Shown one piece after another: positions 34,640 through 45,728 of a stretch of DNA of 64,000 nt. Made by a program: the position numbers and the translations under genes. The stretch comes from Cupriavidus sp. MP-37 (GTDB lineage Bacteria > Pseudomonadota > Gammaproteobacteria > Burkholderiales > Burkholderiaceae), in assembly GCF_020618415.1 (NCBI RefSeq), contig NZ_CP085344.1:310001-374000 (forward strand), given 5' to 3'. Within the stretch, counting starts at the first letter, position 1. Every line of letters begins with the position of its first letter. The notes below the pieces were generated by a model. The model was not told where the DNA came from. It saw nothing but the letters and a program-made list of their open reading frames with translations, and did not search any database.

Positions 34640-35362
34640 GTGCCCGCTCCGCGACACACCATGACCGACGACGCCACGCAGCGTCGTCGCCTTGAAGCGG
34701 GCCTGGCCGAGATCGGGCTGGCCTTGCCGCCAGCCCGGCTCGACACGCTGTTCGCCTACCTGGCGCTGCTGCGCAAATGGAATGGCGTCTACAACCTGAC
34801 CGCCATCCGCCATCCCGACGAGATGCTTACGCATCACCTGCTGGATTCGCTCGCCGCGGTGCCGGCGCTGGCCGAAGCCGCCCATGCCGCGGAAGTCGAG
34901 GCGCCGGCGCGGGGCAGGGTGCTCGATGTGGGCTCGGGTGGCGGCATGCCAGGCCTGCCGCTGGCCATCGCCTGTCCGGAGGTGTCGGTGCTGATGGTCG
35001 ACATCGTGCAGAAGAAAACAGCGTTCCTGACGCAGTGCCGCGCCCAGCTGGGCTTGTCCAATGCCGCCGCGCATTGGGGGCCGGTGGAGCAACTGGACGA
35101 TGCCGACGGCTTTGCCGTGATCACCTCGCGCGCGTTTGCCGAACTGACGGATTTCGTCAATCTGTCGGGCCAGTTGCTCGCGGCCGGCGGCAAGCTGATC
35201 GCGATGAAGGGCGTGTATCCGCAGGCCGAGCTGGACCGCATGGAAGCCGCCGGACTGATGGCGCAATGGCAGGTCGACGCCGTGCCGCGGCTGACCGTGC
35301 CCGGGCTGGAGGCGGAGCGCCACCTGGTGGTGCTGTCGCGCCGCGCGGGCGCCCCCGCATGA
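34640..35362 (+). CDS. rsmG: 16S rRNA (guanine527-N7)-methyltransferase
   Basis: A 240-residue GidB/RsmG protein. The SAM-binding motif is VLDVGSGGGMPGLPLAIACP (about residues 94-113), preceded by LLRKWNGVYNLTAIRHPDEMLTHHLLDSLA, a family hallmark. SRAFAELTDFVNL and GGKLIAMKG complete the fold. It methylates G527 of 16S rRNA; loss gives low-level streptomycin resistance. A GTG directly after the mnmG stop has a purine-rich site upstream; an ATG seven codons later (34661) is the alternative start. It lies between mnmG and parA in the conserved origin-region operon. Confidence 0.93.
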   Translation: MPAPRHTMTDDATQRRRLEAGLAEIGLALPPARLDTLFAYLALLRKWNGVYNLTAIRHPDEMLTHHLLDSLAAVPALAEAAHAAEVEAPARGRVLDVGSGGGMPGLPLAIACPEVSVLMVDIVQKKTAFLTQCRAQLGLSNAAAHWGPVEQLDDADGFAVITSRAFAELTDFVNLSGQLLAAGGKLIAMKGVYPQAELDRMEAAGLMAQWQVDAVPRLTVPGLEAERHLVVLSRRAGAPA

Positions 35363-35447
35363 CCTACGCCGCGGCGCCGCGCGAGCGCGCCGCGAACTGC
35401 CAGCCGCGTGCTGGCCGGATGAATTGAAGCAGGAGCCGCAGGAGCTT

Positions 35448-36221
35448 ATGGCCAAGGTATTCGTGATCGCAAACCAGAAGGGCGGAGTCGGCAAGACCAC
35501 CACCACTGTGAACCTTGCCGCGGGCCTGGCGGCACAGGGCCAGCGCGTGCTGCTGGTCGACCTGGACCCGCAGGGCAACGCCTCGATGGGCTCCGGCATC
35601 GACAAGCAGGCGCTGGAAACCAGCGTGTACCAGGTGCTGGTGGGCCTGGCCGGCATCCCCCAGGCGCGCCAGCGCTCCGAAACCGGCAAGTACGACGTGC
35701 TGCCGGCCAACCGCGAACTGGCCGGCGCGGAAGTGGAACTGGTCGAGCTGGACCAGCGCGAGCGCCGGCTGCGCCAGGCCATCGCGGAGGTCGACGGCGA
35801 CTATGACTTCGTGCTGATCGACTGCCCGCCGTCGCTGTCGCTGCTGACGCTGAACGGGCTGTGCGCGGCGCACGGCGTGATCGTGCCGATGCAGTGCGAG
35901 TACTTTGCGCTGGAAGGTCTGTCGGACCTGGTCAACACCATCAAGCAGGTACACGCCAACCTGAACCGCGACCTGCAGGTGATCGGCCTGCTGCGCGTGA
36001 TGTTCGATCCGCGCGTGACGCTGCAGCAGCAGGTGTCGGCGCAACTGGAATCGCACTTCGGTGAAAAGGTCTTCAAGACACTGATCCCGCGCAATGTGCG
36101 GCTGGCCGAGGCACCGTCCTATGGCATGCCGGGCGTGGCGTTCGATCCATCATCGAAGGGTGCCAAGGCGTACCTGGACTTCGGCGCCGAGATGATCGCG
36201 CGGGTCCGGCAGCTGGGCTGA
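35448..36221 (+). CDS. parA: Chromosome partitioning ATPase ParA (Soj)
   Basis: A 257-residue chromosomal-type (short, no HTH domain) ParA. The deviant Walker A is KGGVGKTTTTVNLA (residues 11-24) with the signature lysine, then VLLVDLDPQGNASMGSG (A' motif) and VLIDCPPSLSLLTLNGL (Walker B). It binds DNA non-specifically as an ATP dimer and moves or positions the ParB-parS complexes located just upstream. ATG at 35448 is preceded by AGGAG; an upstream in-frame ATG at 35424 lacks homology. It precedes parB by 16 bp. Confidence 0.95.
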   Translation: MAKVFVIANQKGGVGKTTTTVNLAAGLAAQGQRVLLVDLDPQGNASMGSGIDKQALETSVYQVLVGLAGIPQARQRSETGKYDVLPANRELAGAEVELVELDQRERRLRQAIAEVDGDYDFVLIDCPPSLSLLTLNGLCAAHGVIVPMQCEYFALEGLSDLVNTIKQVHANLNRDLQVIGLLRVMFDPRVTLQQQVSAQLESHFGEKVFKTLIPRNVRLAEAPSYGMPGVAFDPSSKGAKAYLDFGAEMIARVRQLG

Positions 36222-36237
36222 AGGAGAGGGCAAGAGC

Positions 36238-37140
36238 ATGAGCACTGCAAAGAAGAAGGGCCTGGGCCGCGGCCTGGAAGCGCTGTTGGGCGGGCCCGCC
36301 GAAATCGTCGAATCGGTCAAGCAGGAGGGGGCGCCCACGGTGCTGAACCTGAACCAGCTGCAGCCGGGCAAGTACCAGCCGCGCACCCGCATGGACGAGG
36401 GCGCGCTGCAGGAACTGGCGGCGAGCATCCGCGCCCAGGGCCTGATGCAGCCGATCCTGGTGCGGCGCGTGGCCGAGCCCGACCACTACGAGATCATTGC
36501 CGGCGAACGCCGCTTCCGCGCTTCCAAACTGGCCGGGCTGGACAAGGTGCCGGTGCTGGTCAAGGACGTGGCCGACGAAGCCGCGGCGGCGATGGCGCTG
36601 ATCGAGAACATCCAGCGTGAAGACCTGAATCCGCTGGAAGAGGCGCAAGGCATCATGCGGCTGATCCGCGAGTTCAGTTTCACGCACGAGCAGGCGGCCG
36701 AGTCGGTCGGCCGCTCGCGCAGCGCGGTGTCCAACCTGCTGCGCCTGCTGAACCTGGCCGCGCCGGTGCAGACCATGCTGATGGCTGGCGACCTCGACAT
36801 GGGCCACGCGCGCGCGCTGCTGGCCGTGGACGGCGCCAACCAGATCACGCTGGCCAACCAGATCGTCAACAAGCGGCTGTCGGTGCGCGAGACCGAGAAG
36901 CTGGTGGCGTCGACGCTGAAGCCGTTCGACCTGAAGTCGCTCAAGCAGAAGGGCGGCAACAATGTGCGCGACGTGGCGCGGCTGGAAGAGGAGTTGTCGG
37001 ACGCGCTCGGGCTGGCGGTGCAGATCAAGCTGTCGGCACGCGGCAAGGGCCAGCTGACGATCCACTTCAGCAACAACGATGCGCTCGAAGGGGTGCTGGT
37101 GCGCCTGCGCGAATCGCGCGAAGGGCAGCAGGCTGCCTGA
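36238..37140 (+). CDS. parB: Chromosome partitioning CTPase/DNA clamp ParB (Spo0J)
   Basis: A 300-residue ParB. The N-terminal peptide [15 protein letters not shown] is the ParA-stimulating arginine-containing leader. The CTP-binding domain has QYQPRTRMDEG-type LQPGKYQPRTRMDEG, ELAASIRAQGLMQPILVR and GERRFRASKLAGL (about residues 87-99), followed by ENIQREDLNPLEEAQG. The parS-reading HTH is in FTHEQAAESVGRSRSAVSNLLRLLNL (about 146-171). The C-terminal dimerisation domain closes the protein. It loads at the four parS sites at 32476-34114 and slides as a CTP-dependent clamp. The ATG follows AAGGAGAGGG. Confidence 0.95.
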   Translation: MSTAKKKGLGRGLEALLGGPAEIVESVKQEGAPTVLNLNQLQPGKYQPRTRMDEGALQELAASIRAQGLMQPILVRRVAEPDHYEIIAGERRFRASKLAGLDKVPVLVKDVADEAAAAMALIENIQREDLNPLEEAQGIMRLIREFSFTHEQAAESVGRSRSAVSNLLRLLNLAAPVQTMLMAGDLDMGHARALLAVDGANQITLANQIVNKRLSVRETEKLVASTLKPFDLKSLKQKGGNNVRDVARLEEELSDALGLAVQIKLSARGKGQLTIHFSNNDALEGVLVRLRESREGQQAA

Positions 37141-37457
37141 TTTACTGCGCGATTAACGGCCATTGCTGCCGCGACTGTTGCGCGCACGCAGCACTGGCCG
37201 GGTCGATCCCCGGTATACCTTGTGCCTGACCGGTAATCCCCCATCATGCGCAGGGTTCGCTGCGCAATCCAATTACGTCAAACATCATTGCCGCGCAATT
37301 TTCGCGCAGCCATCATGCAATCGTGATGGCAACCGTTGTGCGCAACGCACTGCAAGGTAAATGTAAGCAGATTGACGCGAATCAGTAGTTCCCCTTAAAA
37401 TCGTGCGGTTTGAATTCTGGTCGGGCCGAAAAGTTCCGGCCCGGATAAGGCAGGCAG
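37141..37457. other. Intergenic region between parB and the ATP synthase operon
   Basis: A 317-bp spacer without a gene. It becomes markedly less GC-rich toward its end and contains the probable atp promoter at 37371. Several GCGCAA/TTGCGC words occur around 37265-37350, giving possible short hairpins. Confidence 0.6.
37371..37401 (+). promoter_or_regulatory. Probable sigma-70 promoter of the ATP synthase operon
   Basis: A -35 TTGACG (37371-37376) and a -10 TAAAAT (37396-37401) with 19-bp spacing; a shifted reading TTAAAA gives 18 bp. It ends 56 bp before the atpI start in a low-GC patch. Confidence 0.6.
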
Positions 37458-37964
37458 GTGGTGGTTCGAGACCGTCAGCAACGAAGCGCCGGGTCCCGTC
37501 AGGAAGATGACTGGGACGACTGGAAAGAAGGCGCGGAGCGTGAGGAAGAAGCTGTCGATCCGCTGTCGCATGCCGAAGCGGTGACGCTGTTTGGCGAGCG
37601 CGCGCTGCGTCCTTCGCGCATGACCCCGGGCAAGGTTGTCCTGGCGCAGGTGGCGGTTTCCCTGCTGTCGGCACTGTGCTGGGCGCTGTTTGCGAAAGAG
37701 CCGGGGCCATATGGATGGTCGGCGCTGTTCGGCGGCATGGTGTGCTTCGTGCCGAGCGGGTTCTTCGCCTTCCGCCTGTGGCTGGCACGCGACCGGGCTT
37801 CGGTGGGCGGGCTGGTGCTGGGCGAGGCGATCAAGGTCTTTGCCACGGTGGCGCTGCTGGTGCTGGTGGTGGTGCTGTACCGGGATCTGCGTTGGGTGCC
37901 GATGCTGGTCACGTTCCTGCTGGCGCTGAAGACATACTGGGTGGTGGCCCTGGCCTTGCGCTAG
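37458..37964 (+). CDS. atpI: ATP synthase subunit I (AtpI)
   Basis: A 168-residue membrane protein. A hydrophilic, acidic N-terminus (about 55 residues, with DDWDDWKEGAEREEE) precedes four hydrophobic segments from VVLAQVAVSLLSALCWALF onward. It ends with the conserved LALKTYWVVAL. AtpI assists assembly of the c-ring and is poorly conserved in sequence; the position before atpB makes the call safe. The start is a GTG, with a second GTG one codon later. It is first in the atp operon, with 242 bp before atpB. Confidence 0.85.
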   Translation: MVVRDRQQRSAGSRQEDDWDDWKEGAEREEEAVDPLSHAEAVTLFGERALRPSRMTPGKVVLAQVAVSLLSALCWALFAKEPGPYGWSALFGGMVCFVPSGFFAFRLWLARDRASVGGLVLGEAIKVFATVALLVLVVVLYRDLRWVPMLVTFLLALKTYWVVALALR

Positions 37965-38206
37965 GGCGGCTGCCTGAAAACGGTGCTTGCTTTGCAAGTG
38001 GTGGCACCAAAACGGAATATCAAGAGTTTCCGTGACGGCTGCGGCGGGTTTCATGGCGCTGACACCGGACACGGCCAAGGTTGGAAACCCGCTTGCATCG
38101 CGGTGACCGGCGAATCCGCCGCAGGCAATGCAAGACGCGTACCGGGTGCTGCAAGACTGTGCGGCGCGCGGCCCGAAGATTTCGCAATATACCGTTCGAT
38201 TCGACA

Positions 38207-39073
38207 ATGGCAGAAGCTACCCAAAGCGCGGAACACGTGCTGACACCCTCCGGCTATATCGCCGAACACTTGCAGAACTTGAACTCGGTCGGCGGCAAGC
38301 AGGCGTCGGTGGTCGATTTCTCCGTGATCAACTACGACACGGTGTTCTGGTCGGTGCTGTGCGGCGCCATCGCCGTGCTGTTCCTGTATGCCGCCGCGCG
38401 CCGCGTCACCGCGGGCGTGCCGGGCCGCTTCCAGGCCTTCGTCGAGATGATCGTCGAGATGGTCGACGACCAGGCCAAGGGCATCATCCATGGCGACCGT
38501 TCGTGGATCGCCCCGCTGGCGCTGATGGTGTTCTGCTGGATCACCATGATGAACGCGATCGACCTGATCCCGGTCGACTGGGTCACCGGCCTGAACAAGG
38601 TCCTCGAGATCTTCCACATCCATATCCCCCACCACCGCGCAGTGGCCACGGCCGACCTGAACGGCACGCTGGGCATGTCGTGCGCCGTGCTGGTGCTGAT
38701 GATCTACTACAGCTTCAAGATCAAGGGCGCGGGCGGCTTCATGCACGAGCTGTTCTCGGCCCCGTTCGGCGCCAAGTGGTACCTGGCCCCGTTCAACCTG
38801 GTCCTGAACATCATCGAATTCCTGGCCAAGGCCGTGTCGCTGGGCATGCGGTTGTTCGGCAACATGTACGCCGGCGAACTGGTGTTCCTGCTGATCGCGC
38901 TGCTGGGTTCGATCTGGACCTTCGGCGCGGACCTGTCGGCGCTGGGCTTTGTCGGCCATGTCGTGGCCGGCGCGGTCTGGGCGATCTTCCACATCCTGAT
39001 CGTCCTGCTGCAGGCCTTCATTTTCATGATGCTGACGCTGGTGTATATCGGCCAGGCTCACGATCACCACTGA
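38207..39073 (+). CDS. atpB: F0F1 ATP synthase subunit a
   Basis: A 288-residue membrane protein. The essential arginine lies in the fourth core helix, [22 protein letters not shown] (about residues 207-228). The conserved C-terminal [19 protein letters not shown] completes the proton half-channel region. The N-terminal periplasmic segment (residues 1-45) is usual for proteobacteria. Subunit a forms the two half-channels through which protons reach the c-ring. ATG at 38207 is chosen by homology to the MAE...SGYI N-terminus. A longer in-frame extension is Arg/Cys-rich and unlike the family. There is no strong ribosome site. Confidence 0.94.
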   Translation: MAEATQSAEHVLTPSGYIAEHLQNLNSVGGKQASVVDFSVINYDTVFWSVLCGAIAVLFLYAAARRVTAGVPGRFQAFVEMIVEMVDDQAKGIIHGDRSWIAPLALMVFCWITMMNAIDLIPVDWVTGLNKVLEIFHIHIPHHRAVATADLNGTLGMSCAVLVLMIYYSFKIKGAGGFMHELFSAPFGAKWYLAPFNLVLNIIEFLAKAVSLGMRLFGNMYAGELVFLLIALLGSIWTFGADLSALGFVGHVVAGAVWAIFHILIVLLQAFIFMMLTLVYIGQAHDHH

Positions 39074-39088
39074 TCACTGCAAGTTTCA

Positions 39089-39113
39089 GGTTTTTGGTTT
39101 TTTGGTTTTTTGG
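39089..39113 (+). repeat. U-rich tandem GGTTTTTT repeat upstream of atpE
   Basis: Three T-runs of 5, 6 and 6 separated by GG lie between the atpB stop and the AAAGGAG ribosome site of atpE. In E. coli a U-rich stretch before atpE is a translational enhancer that raises c-subunit synthesis. This repeat may do the same here. Confidence 0.75.
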
Positions 39114-39129
39114 TTCTAAGTCTCTCTAA

Positions 39130-39411
<282 letters not shown>

Positions 39412-39437
39412 TTCTTTTCGGTCTGCATGATGCTGAC

Positions 39438-39470
39438 GGGCGGCGCGGGCCACCAGCCTGGCCGCCTTTT
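39438..39470 (+). promoter_or_regulatory. Hairpin with T-run between atpE and atpF
   Basis: GGCGGC...GCCGCC arms around an inner GGCCA/TGGCC pairing are followed by TTTTG. It resembles a weak terminator or an mRNA-end protector that could set the ratio of atpE to downstream products. The GC-rich stem has mismatches, so strength is uncertain. Confidence 0.5.
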
Positions 39471-39510
39471 GTGCATTTATCTGTAGTTTGATTACCGAAA
39501 GGAACACACC

Positions 39511-39981
39511 ATGAATCTGAACGCAACGTTTTTTGCGCAGATGGTCGTGTTCTTCATCCTGTGGTGGGTTGTTGCCAAATTCATTTGGCCGCCGCTGGTG
39601 AAGGCGCTCGACGAACGCGCAAAGAAGATCGCCGATGGCCTCGCCGCTGCCGAGAAGGGCAAGGCCGAGCTTGAACTCGCCAACAAGCGCGTGGACCAGG
39701 CCCTGGCCGAAGCCCGCACCGAAGGCGCTCAACGCGTCGCTGACGCCGAGAAGCGCGCCCAGCTGACGGCCGACGAGATCAAGCAGAACGCCCAGGCAGA
39801 AGCCGCACGCATCATTGCCCAGGCCAAGGCCGAAGCCGAGCAGCAGGCTACCCGCGCACGCGAAGCACTGCGCGACCAGGTCGCCGTGCTGGCCGTCAAG
39901 GGTGCCGAGCAGATCCTCAAGCGTGAAGTGAACGCGCAGGTCCACGCTGACCTGCTCAATCAACTCAAGGCTGAGCTCTAA
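39511..39981 (+). CDS. atpF: F0F1 ATP synthase subunit b
   Basis: A 156-residue subunit: one N-terminal membrane helix (residues about 5-27, [23 protein letters not shown]) and a long, highly charged alpha-helical stalk rich in Ala, Glu, Lys and Arg. Two copies form the peripheral stator linking subunit a to delta and alpha. Length equals the E. coli protein. It starts after GAAAGGAACACACC and ends 2 bp before atpH. Confidence 0.95.
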   Translation: MNLNATFFAQMVVFFILWWVVAKFIWPPLVKALDERAKKIADGLAAAEKGKAELELANKRVDQALAEARTEGAQRVADAEKRAQLTADEIKQNAQAEAARIIAQAKAEAEQQATRAREALRDQVAVLAVKGAEQILKREVNAQVHADLLNQLKAEL

Positions 39982-39983
39982 TC

Positions 39984-40529
39984 ATGGCTGAAACCGCAAC
40001 CATTGCCCGTCCCTACGCTGAGGCGCTGTTCCGCGTCGCCAGCGAATCGAGCGCAGGCAATCTGGGTGCATGGTCCGAGCTGGTGTCGGAAATGGGGCAG
40101 GTTGCCGCCAATCCCGACATGAAGGCGGTCGCCGACGATCCGAACGTTCCCGGCGACAAGCTGGCCGAACTGTTCCTGTCGGTGCTGAAGTCCCCGGTCA
40201 GCGACGAGGCACGCCGCTTCGTCAAGCTGCTGGTGGAAAACGGCCGCCTGACGGTGATGCCGGACATCGCCGAACAGTTCCATGCGCTCAAGAACGCCCG
40301 CGAAGGGTCGTCCGACGTTGAAATCACCAGCGCTTTCCCGCTGGAGGATGGTCAGCTGAACGACCTCGTCGCCGCACTCGAACGCAAGTTCGGCCGCAAG
40401 CTGTACGCGCAGGTGGCGGTGGACCCGTCCCTGATCGGCGGCGTCAGCGTCAAGGTTGGCGACGAAGTGCTCGACACCTCCGTGCGTGCGCGCCTGGCAG
40501 CCATGCAAACCGCGCTGACCGCCGCCTGA
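39984..40529 (+). CDS. atpH: F0F1 ATP synthase subunit delta
   Basis: A 181-residue protein (E. coli 177). The N-terminal helical domain begins with the conserved [13 protein letters not shown] (residues about 7-19), and the C-terminal part contains [28 protein letters not shown] and the end signature [28 protein letters not shown]. It caps the F1 head and binds subunit b. The start is 2 bp after atpF, and the next gene follows after 38 bp. Confidence 0.95.
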   Translation: MAETATIARPYAEALFRVASESSAGNLGAWSELVSEMGQVAANPDMKAVADDPNVPGDKLAELFLSVLKSPVSDEARRFVKLLVENGRLTVMPDIAEQFHALKNAREGSSDVEITSAFPLEDGQLNDLVAALERKFGRKLYAQVAVDPSLIGGVSVKVGDEVLDTSVRARLAAMQTALTAA

Positions 40530-40567
40530 GCGGCCGTCCGGCGGATTGAAGAATTAGGAGCATTGTG

Positions 40568-42109
40568 ATGCAACTGAACCCCTCAGAAATCAGCGAGCTG
40601 ATCAAGACCCGCATCTCGGGCCTTGGCGCCGAAGCTGAAGTGCGCAACACCGGCACGGTGATCTCCGTGACCGATGGTATCTGCCGCGTGCATGGCCTGT
40701 CTGGCGTGATGCAGGGCGAGATGCTGGAATTCCCCGGCAACACCTTCGGCCTCGCGCTGAACCTCGAGCGCGACTCGGTCGGCGCCGTGGTGCTGGGCGA
40801 GTACGAACACATTTCCGAAGGCGACACGGTCAAGTGCACCGGCCGCATTCTGGAAGTGCCGGTGGGCAAGGAACTGCTGGGCCGCGTGGTCAACACGCTG
40901 GGCCAGCCGATCGACGGCAAGGGCCCGATCAACGCCAAGGAAACGGACGTGATCGAGAAGGTCGCCCCGGGCGTGATCGCGCGTCAGTCGGTGAGCCAGC
41001 CGGTGCAGACCGGCCTGAAGTCGATCGACGCGATGGTGCCGATCGGCCGTGGCCAGCGCGAGCTGATCATTGGCGACCGCCAGACCGGCAAGACCGCCGT
41101 CGCGGTCGACGCCATCATCAACCAGAAGGGCAAGGGCGTCTTCTGCGTCTACGTGGCAATCGGCCAGAAGGCTTCGACCATCGCCAACGTGGTGCGCAAG
41201 CTGGAAGAGCACGGCGCGATGGAATACACCGTCGTGGTCGCCGCCGCCGCTTCGGACTCGGCCGCCATGCAGTACCTGGCCGCCTACGCCGGCTGCACCA
41301 TGGGCGAGTACTTCCGCGACCGCGGCGAAGACGCGCTGATCGTCTATGACGACCTGACCAAGCAAGCCTGGGCCTACCGCCAGGTGTCGCTGCTGCTGCG
41401 CCGCCCGCCGGGCCGCGAAGCCTACCCCGGCGACGTGTTCTACCTGCACTCGCGCCTGCTCGAGCGTGCCGCCCGCGTGAACGCCGACTACGTCGAGAAG
41501 TTCACCAACGGCGCCGTCAAGGGCAAGACCGGTTCGCTGACCGCGCTGCCGGTGATCGAAACGCAGGCCGGCGACGTGTCCGCGTTCGTGCCGACCAACG
41601 TGATCTCGATCACGGACGGCCAGATCTTCCTGGAAACCGACCTGTTCAACGCCGGTATCCGCCCCGCCATCAACGCCGGTATCTCGGTGTCGCGCGTCGG
41701 TGGTGCTGCGCAGACCAAGGTGGTGAAGAACCTGTCCGGCGGTATCCGTACCGACCTGGCCCAGTACCGTGAACTGGCTGCGTTCGCGCAGTTCGCCTCG
41801 GACCTGGACGATGCCACCCGCAAGCAGCTCGAGCGCGGCCGCCGCGTGACCGAACTGCTGAAGCAGCCGCAATACCAGCCGCTGCAAGTGTGGCAGCTGT
41901 CGGCTTCGCTGTTCGCCGCCAACAACGGCTTCCTCGACAACGTGGAAGTGAAGGACATCCTGCCGTTCGAGAAGGGCCTGCACGACCACCTGAAGACCAA
42001 GTACGCCGACCTCATCAACCGCATCGAAGAGACCAAGCAGCTCTCGAAGGAAGATGAAGCCGCCCTGCGTGCCGCTGTCGAGGATTTCAAGAAGTCCGCC
42101 GCGTTCTAA
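40568..42109 (+). CDS. atpA: F0F1 ATP synthase subunit alpha
   Basis: A 513-residue subunit, the same length as in E. coli. The P-loop is [13 protein letters not shown] (about residues 169-181). [19 protein letters not shown] is the alpha/beta signature containing the arginine that completes the neighbouring catalytic site. Alpha binds nucleotide without turning it over. The ATG at 40568 is preferred to a GTG one codon earlier; AGGAG lies upstream. It is the fifth structural gene of the operon, with codon use shifted toward the highly expressed set. Confidence 0.97.
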   Translation: MQLNPSEISELIKTRISGLGAEAEVRNTGTVISVTDGICRVHGLSGVMQGEMLEFPGNTFGLALNLERDSVGAVVLGEYEHISEGDTVKCTGRILEVPVGKELLGRVVNTLGQPIDGKGPINAKETDVIEKVAPGVIARQSVSQPVQTGLKSIDAMVPIGRGQRELIIGDRQTGKTAVAVDAIINQKGKGVFCVYVAIGQKASTIANVVRKLEEHGAMEYTVVVAAAASDSAAMQYLAAYAGCTMGEYFRDRGEDALIVYDDLTKQAWAYRQVSLLLRRPPGREAYPGDVFYLHSRLLERAARVNADYVEKFTNGAVKGKTGSLTALPVIETQAGDVSAFVPTNVISITDGQIFLETDLFNAGIRPAINAGISVSRVGGAAQTKVVKNLSGGIRTDLAQYRELAAFAQFASDLDDATRKQLERGRRVTELLKQPQYQPLQVWQLSASLFAANNGFLDNVEVKDILPFEKGLHDHLKTKYADLINRIEETKQLSKEDEAALRAAVEDFKKSAAF

Positions 42110-42183
42110 CCGCGTAATTCCACGACATCGTCGCCGCGCCTGGCTCACGCCGGCGCGGCGATGGTTCGGATGGAGAGGAAGAT

Positions 42184-43059
42184 ATGGCCGGAACGAAAGA
42201 GATTCGAACCAAGATCAAGAGCGTGCAGAACACGCGCAAGATCACCAAGGCGATGGAGATGGTCGCCGCATCCAAGATGCGCAAGGCGCAGGAACGGATG
42301 CGCAATGCCCGTCCCTATGCCGAGAAGGTGCGCAACATTGCGGCGCACCTGGCTACGGCCAACCCCGAGTTCAAGCATCCGTTCATGCAGGAGCGCGAAG
42401 TCAAGCGCGTCGGCATGATCGTGGTCACGACCGACAAGGGGCTGTGCGGCGGCCTGAACACGAACGTGTTGCGCTCGGTGACCAATGAGCTGAAGGCCCT
42501 GCAAGGCCGTGGCGTGGATGTGCAAGCCACCGCCATCGGCACCAAGGGCATGCAGTTCCTGGGCCGTATCGGCGCCAAGGTGATCTCGCACGTGGTGCAC
42601 CTCGGTGACACCCCGCATCTGGAAAAGCTGATCGGCGCGATCAAGGTCCAGCTCGATGCCTTCACCAATGGTGAGGTCGACGCGGTGTACCTGGCGTACA
42701 CCAAGTTCATCAACACGATGAAGCAGGAACCGATGGTTGAGCAGCTGCTGCCGCTCGCCGCCGACAAGCTGTCGCAGACCGAAGAAGAGAAGCGCGCCTA
42801 CTCGTGGGACTACATCTACGAGCCTGACGCCCAGACCGTCGTGGAAGAGCTGCTGGTCCGCTACGTCGAGGCGCTGGTGTACCAGGCCGTGGCCGAGAAC
42901 ATGGCGTCCGAGCAATCGGCGCGCATGGTGGCCATGAAGGCTGCGTCCGACAACGCCAAGAACGTGATCGGCGAACTGCAACTGGTCTACAACAAGACCC
43001 GTCAGGCCGCGATTACCAAGGAACTGTCGGAAATCGTCAGCGGTGCAGCTGCGGTCTAA
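42184..43059 (+). CDS. atpG: F0F1 ATP synthase subunit gamma
   Basis: A 291-residue rotor shaft. The N-terminal coiled coil begins [35 protein letters not shown], the family signature, and the C-terminal helix includes [45 protein letters not shown]. These two helices form the central stalk inside the alpha-beta ring. The middle Rossmann-like domain contains [15 protein letters not shown]. It starts after GAGAGGAAGAT. Confidence 0.96.
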   Translation: MAGTKEIRTKIKSVQNTRKITKAMEMVAASKMRKAQERMRNARPYAEKVRNIAAHLATANPEFKHPFMQEREVKRVGMIVVTTDKGLCGGLNTNVLRSVTNELKALQGRGVDVQATAIGTKGMQFLGRIGAKVISHVVHLGDTPHLEKLIGAIKVQLDAFTNGEVDAVYLAYTKFINTMKQEPMVEQLLPLAADKLSQTEEEKRAYSWDYIYEPDAQTVVEELLVRYVEALVYQAVAENMASEQSARMVAMKAASDNAKNVIGELQLVYNKTRQAAITKELSEIVSGAAAV

Positions 43060-44496
<1,437 letters not shown>

Positions 44497-44506
44497 GCGT
44501 CGTTTC

Positions 44507-44586
44507 GTCGTTCCCGCGGAAGCGGGAACCCAGCGTCTTTGAACGTCGTTCCAAAGTCACTGGGCCCCCGCGTTCGCGGGGGCGAC
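44507..44586. repeat. REP-like palindromic element between atpD and atpC
   Basis: An 80-bp unit with two hairpins, GTCGTTCCCGCG/GCGGGAACCCAG and CTGGGCCCCCGCG/CGCGGGGGCGAC, that also mirror each other as one large inverted repeat around CTTTGAACG/CGTTCCAAAG. The wording (TTCCCGCG..CGGGAA..CCAGCGTC) is typical of mobile intergenic repeats widespread in beta- and gammaproteobacteria. It sits inside the operon without touching either gene. Confidence 0.85.
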
Positions 44587-44646
44587 GGTAAATCGCGTAA
44601 GGCGTTTTTGCCGTCGGAAGCGAAGTGAGTGGAGAAAGGATCAGAT

Positions 44647-45063
44647 ATGGCAACCATTCTTGTAGACGTCGTCAGCGCGGAAGCGTCGATCTTCTCCGGC
44701 CAGGCGAAGTTCGTGGCGCTGCCGGGCGAGTCGGGTGAGCTGGGCATCCTGCCCGGCCACACGCCGCTGATCACGCGCATCCAGCCGGGTGCGGTGCGCA
44801 TCGAGAAGGAAGACGGCAGCGAAGAGTTCGTGTTCGTTGCCGGCGGCATTCTCGAAGTGCAACCCAAGCACGTCACCGTGCTGGCCGACACCGCGATCCG
44901 CGGTGGCGACCTGGACGAAGCCAAGGCCCAGGAAGCCAAGCGCGCCGCCGAGGAGCTGATGCAGAACCAGAGCAGCGACCTCGACCTGGCGCGTGCCCAG
45001 AGCGAACTGGCCGTGGCCGCCGCGCAACTGGCAGCGATCGCGCGTCTGCGTCGGAAGAAGTAA
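44647..45063 (+). CDS. atpC: F0F1 ATP synthase subunit epsilon
   Basis: A 138-residue subunit. The N-terminal beta-sandwich contains [44 protein letters not shown], the family signature, and the C-terminal helix-loop-helix is Ala/Glu-rich ([16 protein letters not shown]...[25 protein letters not shown]) and can inhibit ATP hydrolysis. ATG at 44647 is chosen over an upstream in-frame ATG at 44629; GAAAGGA precedes. It ends the operon, with a strong terminator 53 bp later. Confidence 0.95.
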   Translation: MATILVDVVSAEASIFSGQAKFVALPGESGELGILPGHTPLITRIQPGAVRIEKEDGSEEFVFVAGGILEVQPKHVTVLADTAIRGGDLDEAKAQEAKRAAEELMQNQSSDLDLARAQSELAVAAAQLAAIARLRRKK

Positions 45064-45115
45064 GCATCGGGCAGGACCGTCGCATTGTTGTTTTTTCGAT
45101 GCGACATTTAAAAAA

Positions 45116-45139
45116 GGCAGCCGCGAGGCTGCCTTTTTT
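45116..45139. terminator. Bidirectional terminator of the ATP synthase operon
   Basis: Perfect 7-bp stem GGCAGCC / GGCTGCC with loop GCGA, flanked by A-run and T-run (six T), so it can work on either strand. A second, looser hairpin (GTCGCAT...ATGCGAC) lies just before it. Confidence 0.92.
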
Positions 45140-45728
45140 ACGAGCCCGCGCTATGCTTTTGCCGCGCCCTGGGCAAAAAAAAGCGCGCGGGCCGGGGAGG
45201 CTCCGCGCGGACGGGAAAATCCCTTCGAGGGGTCAATTCGAAGGAACGGGTTCGGTCCAGGTCGACAAGCAAGGCGCACCGGATATCCAAATATCCACTC
45301 ACAGGCCGCAAAGGCCACGCGCTGCAACGGTCTTCCTGGTGCTCCGGTCCAGCAAGCTTGACGCTGGATCGGAAAATCGGGTTACTGCCGGAAACGCTAC
45401 AAAAAGGCTTTCTTCAGCACGCCCCTTTAGTCTGCACTGCCATTTTCACCGGGGCGCCACGCCCGCACAGCGGGTGTGTCAATGCATTGTGGGGGAAACT
45501 CCCTGGCATGGCAGTAACAAAATGTATCGTTTTGAAAGAAGTTGAAAGCCGGAGCGCTTAAAATCCGGCGTGATCGGCATATTTTCGCGCGTGCGCGTCA
45601 CGTTTGATGGCGCCAGGTGTTGCGCGATTATCTTTATAACCGCGATTTCCATGTTCGTTTCCGCACCAAATCCTGCGGGACAATTGCGGTTACGATTCCC
45701 CTGCCCACGTCCATACCCCGGAGACGCC
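45140..45728. other. Gene-poor region after the ATP synthase operon
   Basis: Nearly 600 bp with no recognisable protein. An open frame covers 45099-45545 on the plus strand, but its product is Arg-rich without family features and it runs through the terminator. Notable structures are a minus-strand terminator (45175-45209), hairpin CCTTCGA...TCGAAGG (45222-45244), GGGA..TCCC (45213-45223), TCCG..CCAGC / GCTGG..CGGA (45344-45373) and an AT-richer stretch from 45500 to 45660. The last part probably contains the promoter of the downstream CoA-binding protein gene. Confidence 0.55.
45175..45209 (-). terminator. Minus-strand rho-independent terminator
   Basis: Read on the minus strand: CGCGCGG, inner GCC/GGC pair, CCGCGCG, then C and eight T. 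It faces away from the atp operon and would end a leftward transcript coming from the gene-poor region to its right. No protein gene on that strand accounts for it. Confidence 0.75.

Noticed and set aside
39089..39113. T-tract before atpE as a phase-variation switch
   Set aside because: It is outside any reading frame and runs of six T are short for frequent slippage; an enhancer role is more plausible.
44507..44586. Palindrome after atpD as a simple rho-independent terminator
   Set aside because: No T-run follows either hairpin, and atpC downstream must be expressed with the operon; the structure fits an intergenic repeat better.
45099..45545. 148-codon plus-strand open frame after atpC
   Set aside because: It runs through the strong atp terminator, has no ribosome site or family resemblance, and is rich in Arg and Pro as expected of noncoding GC-rich DNA.
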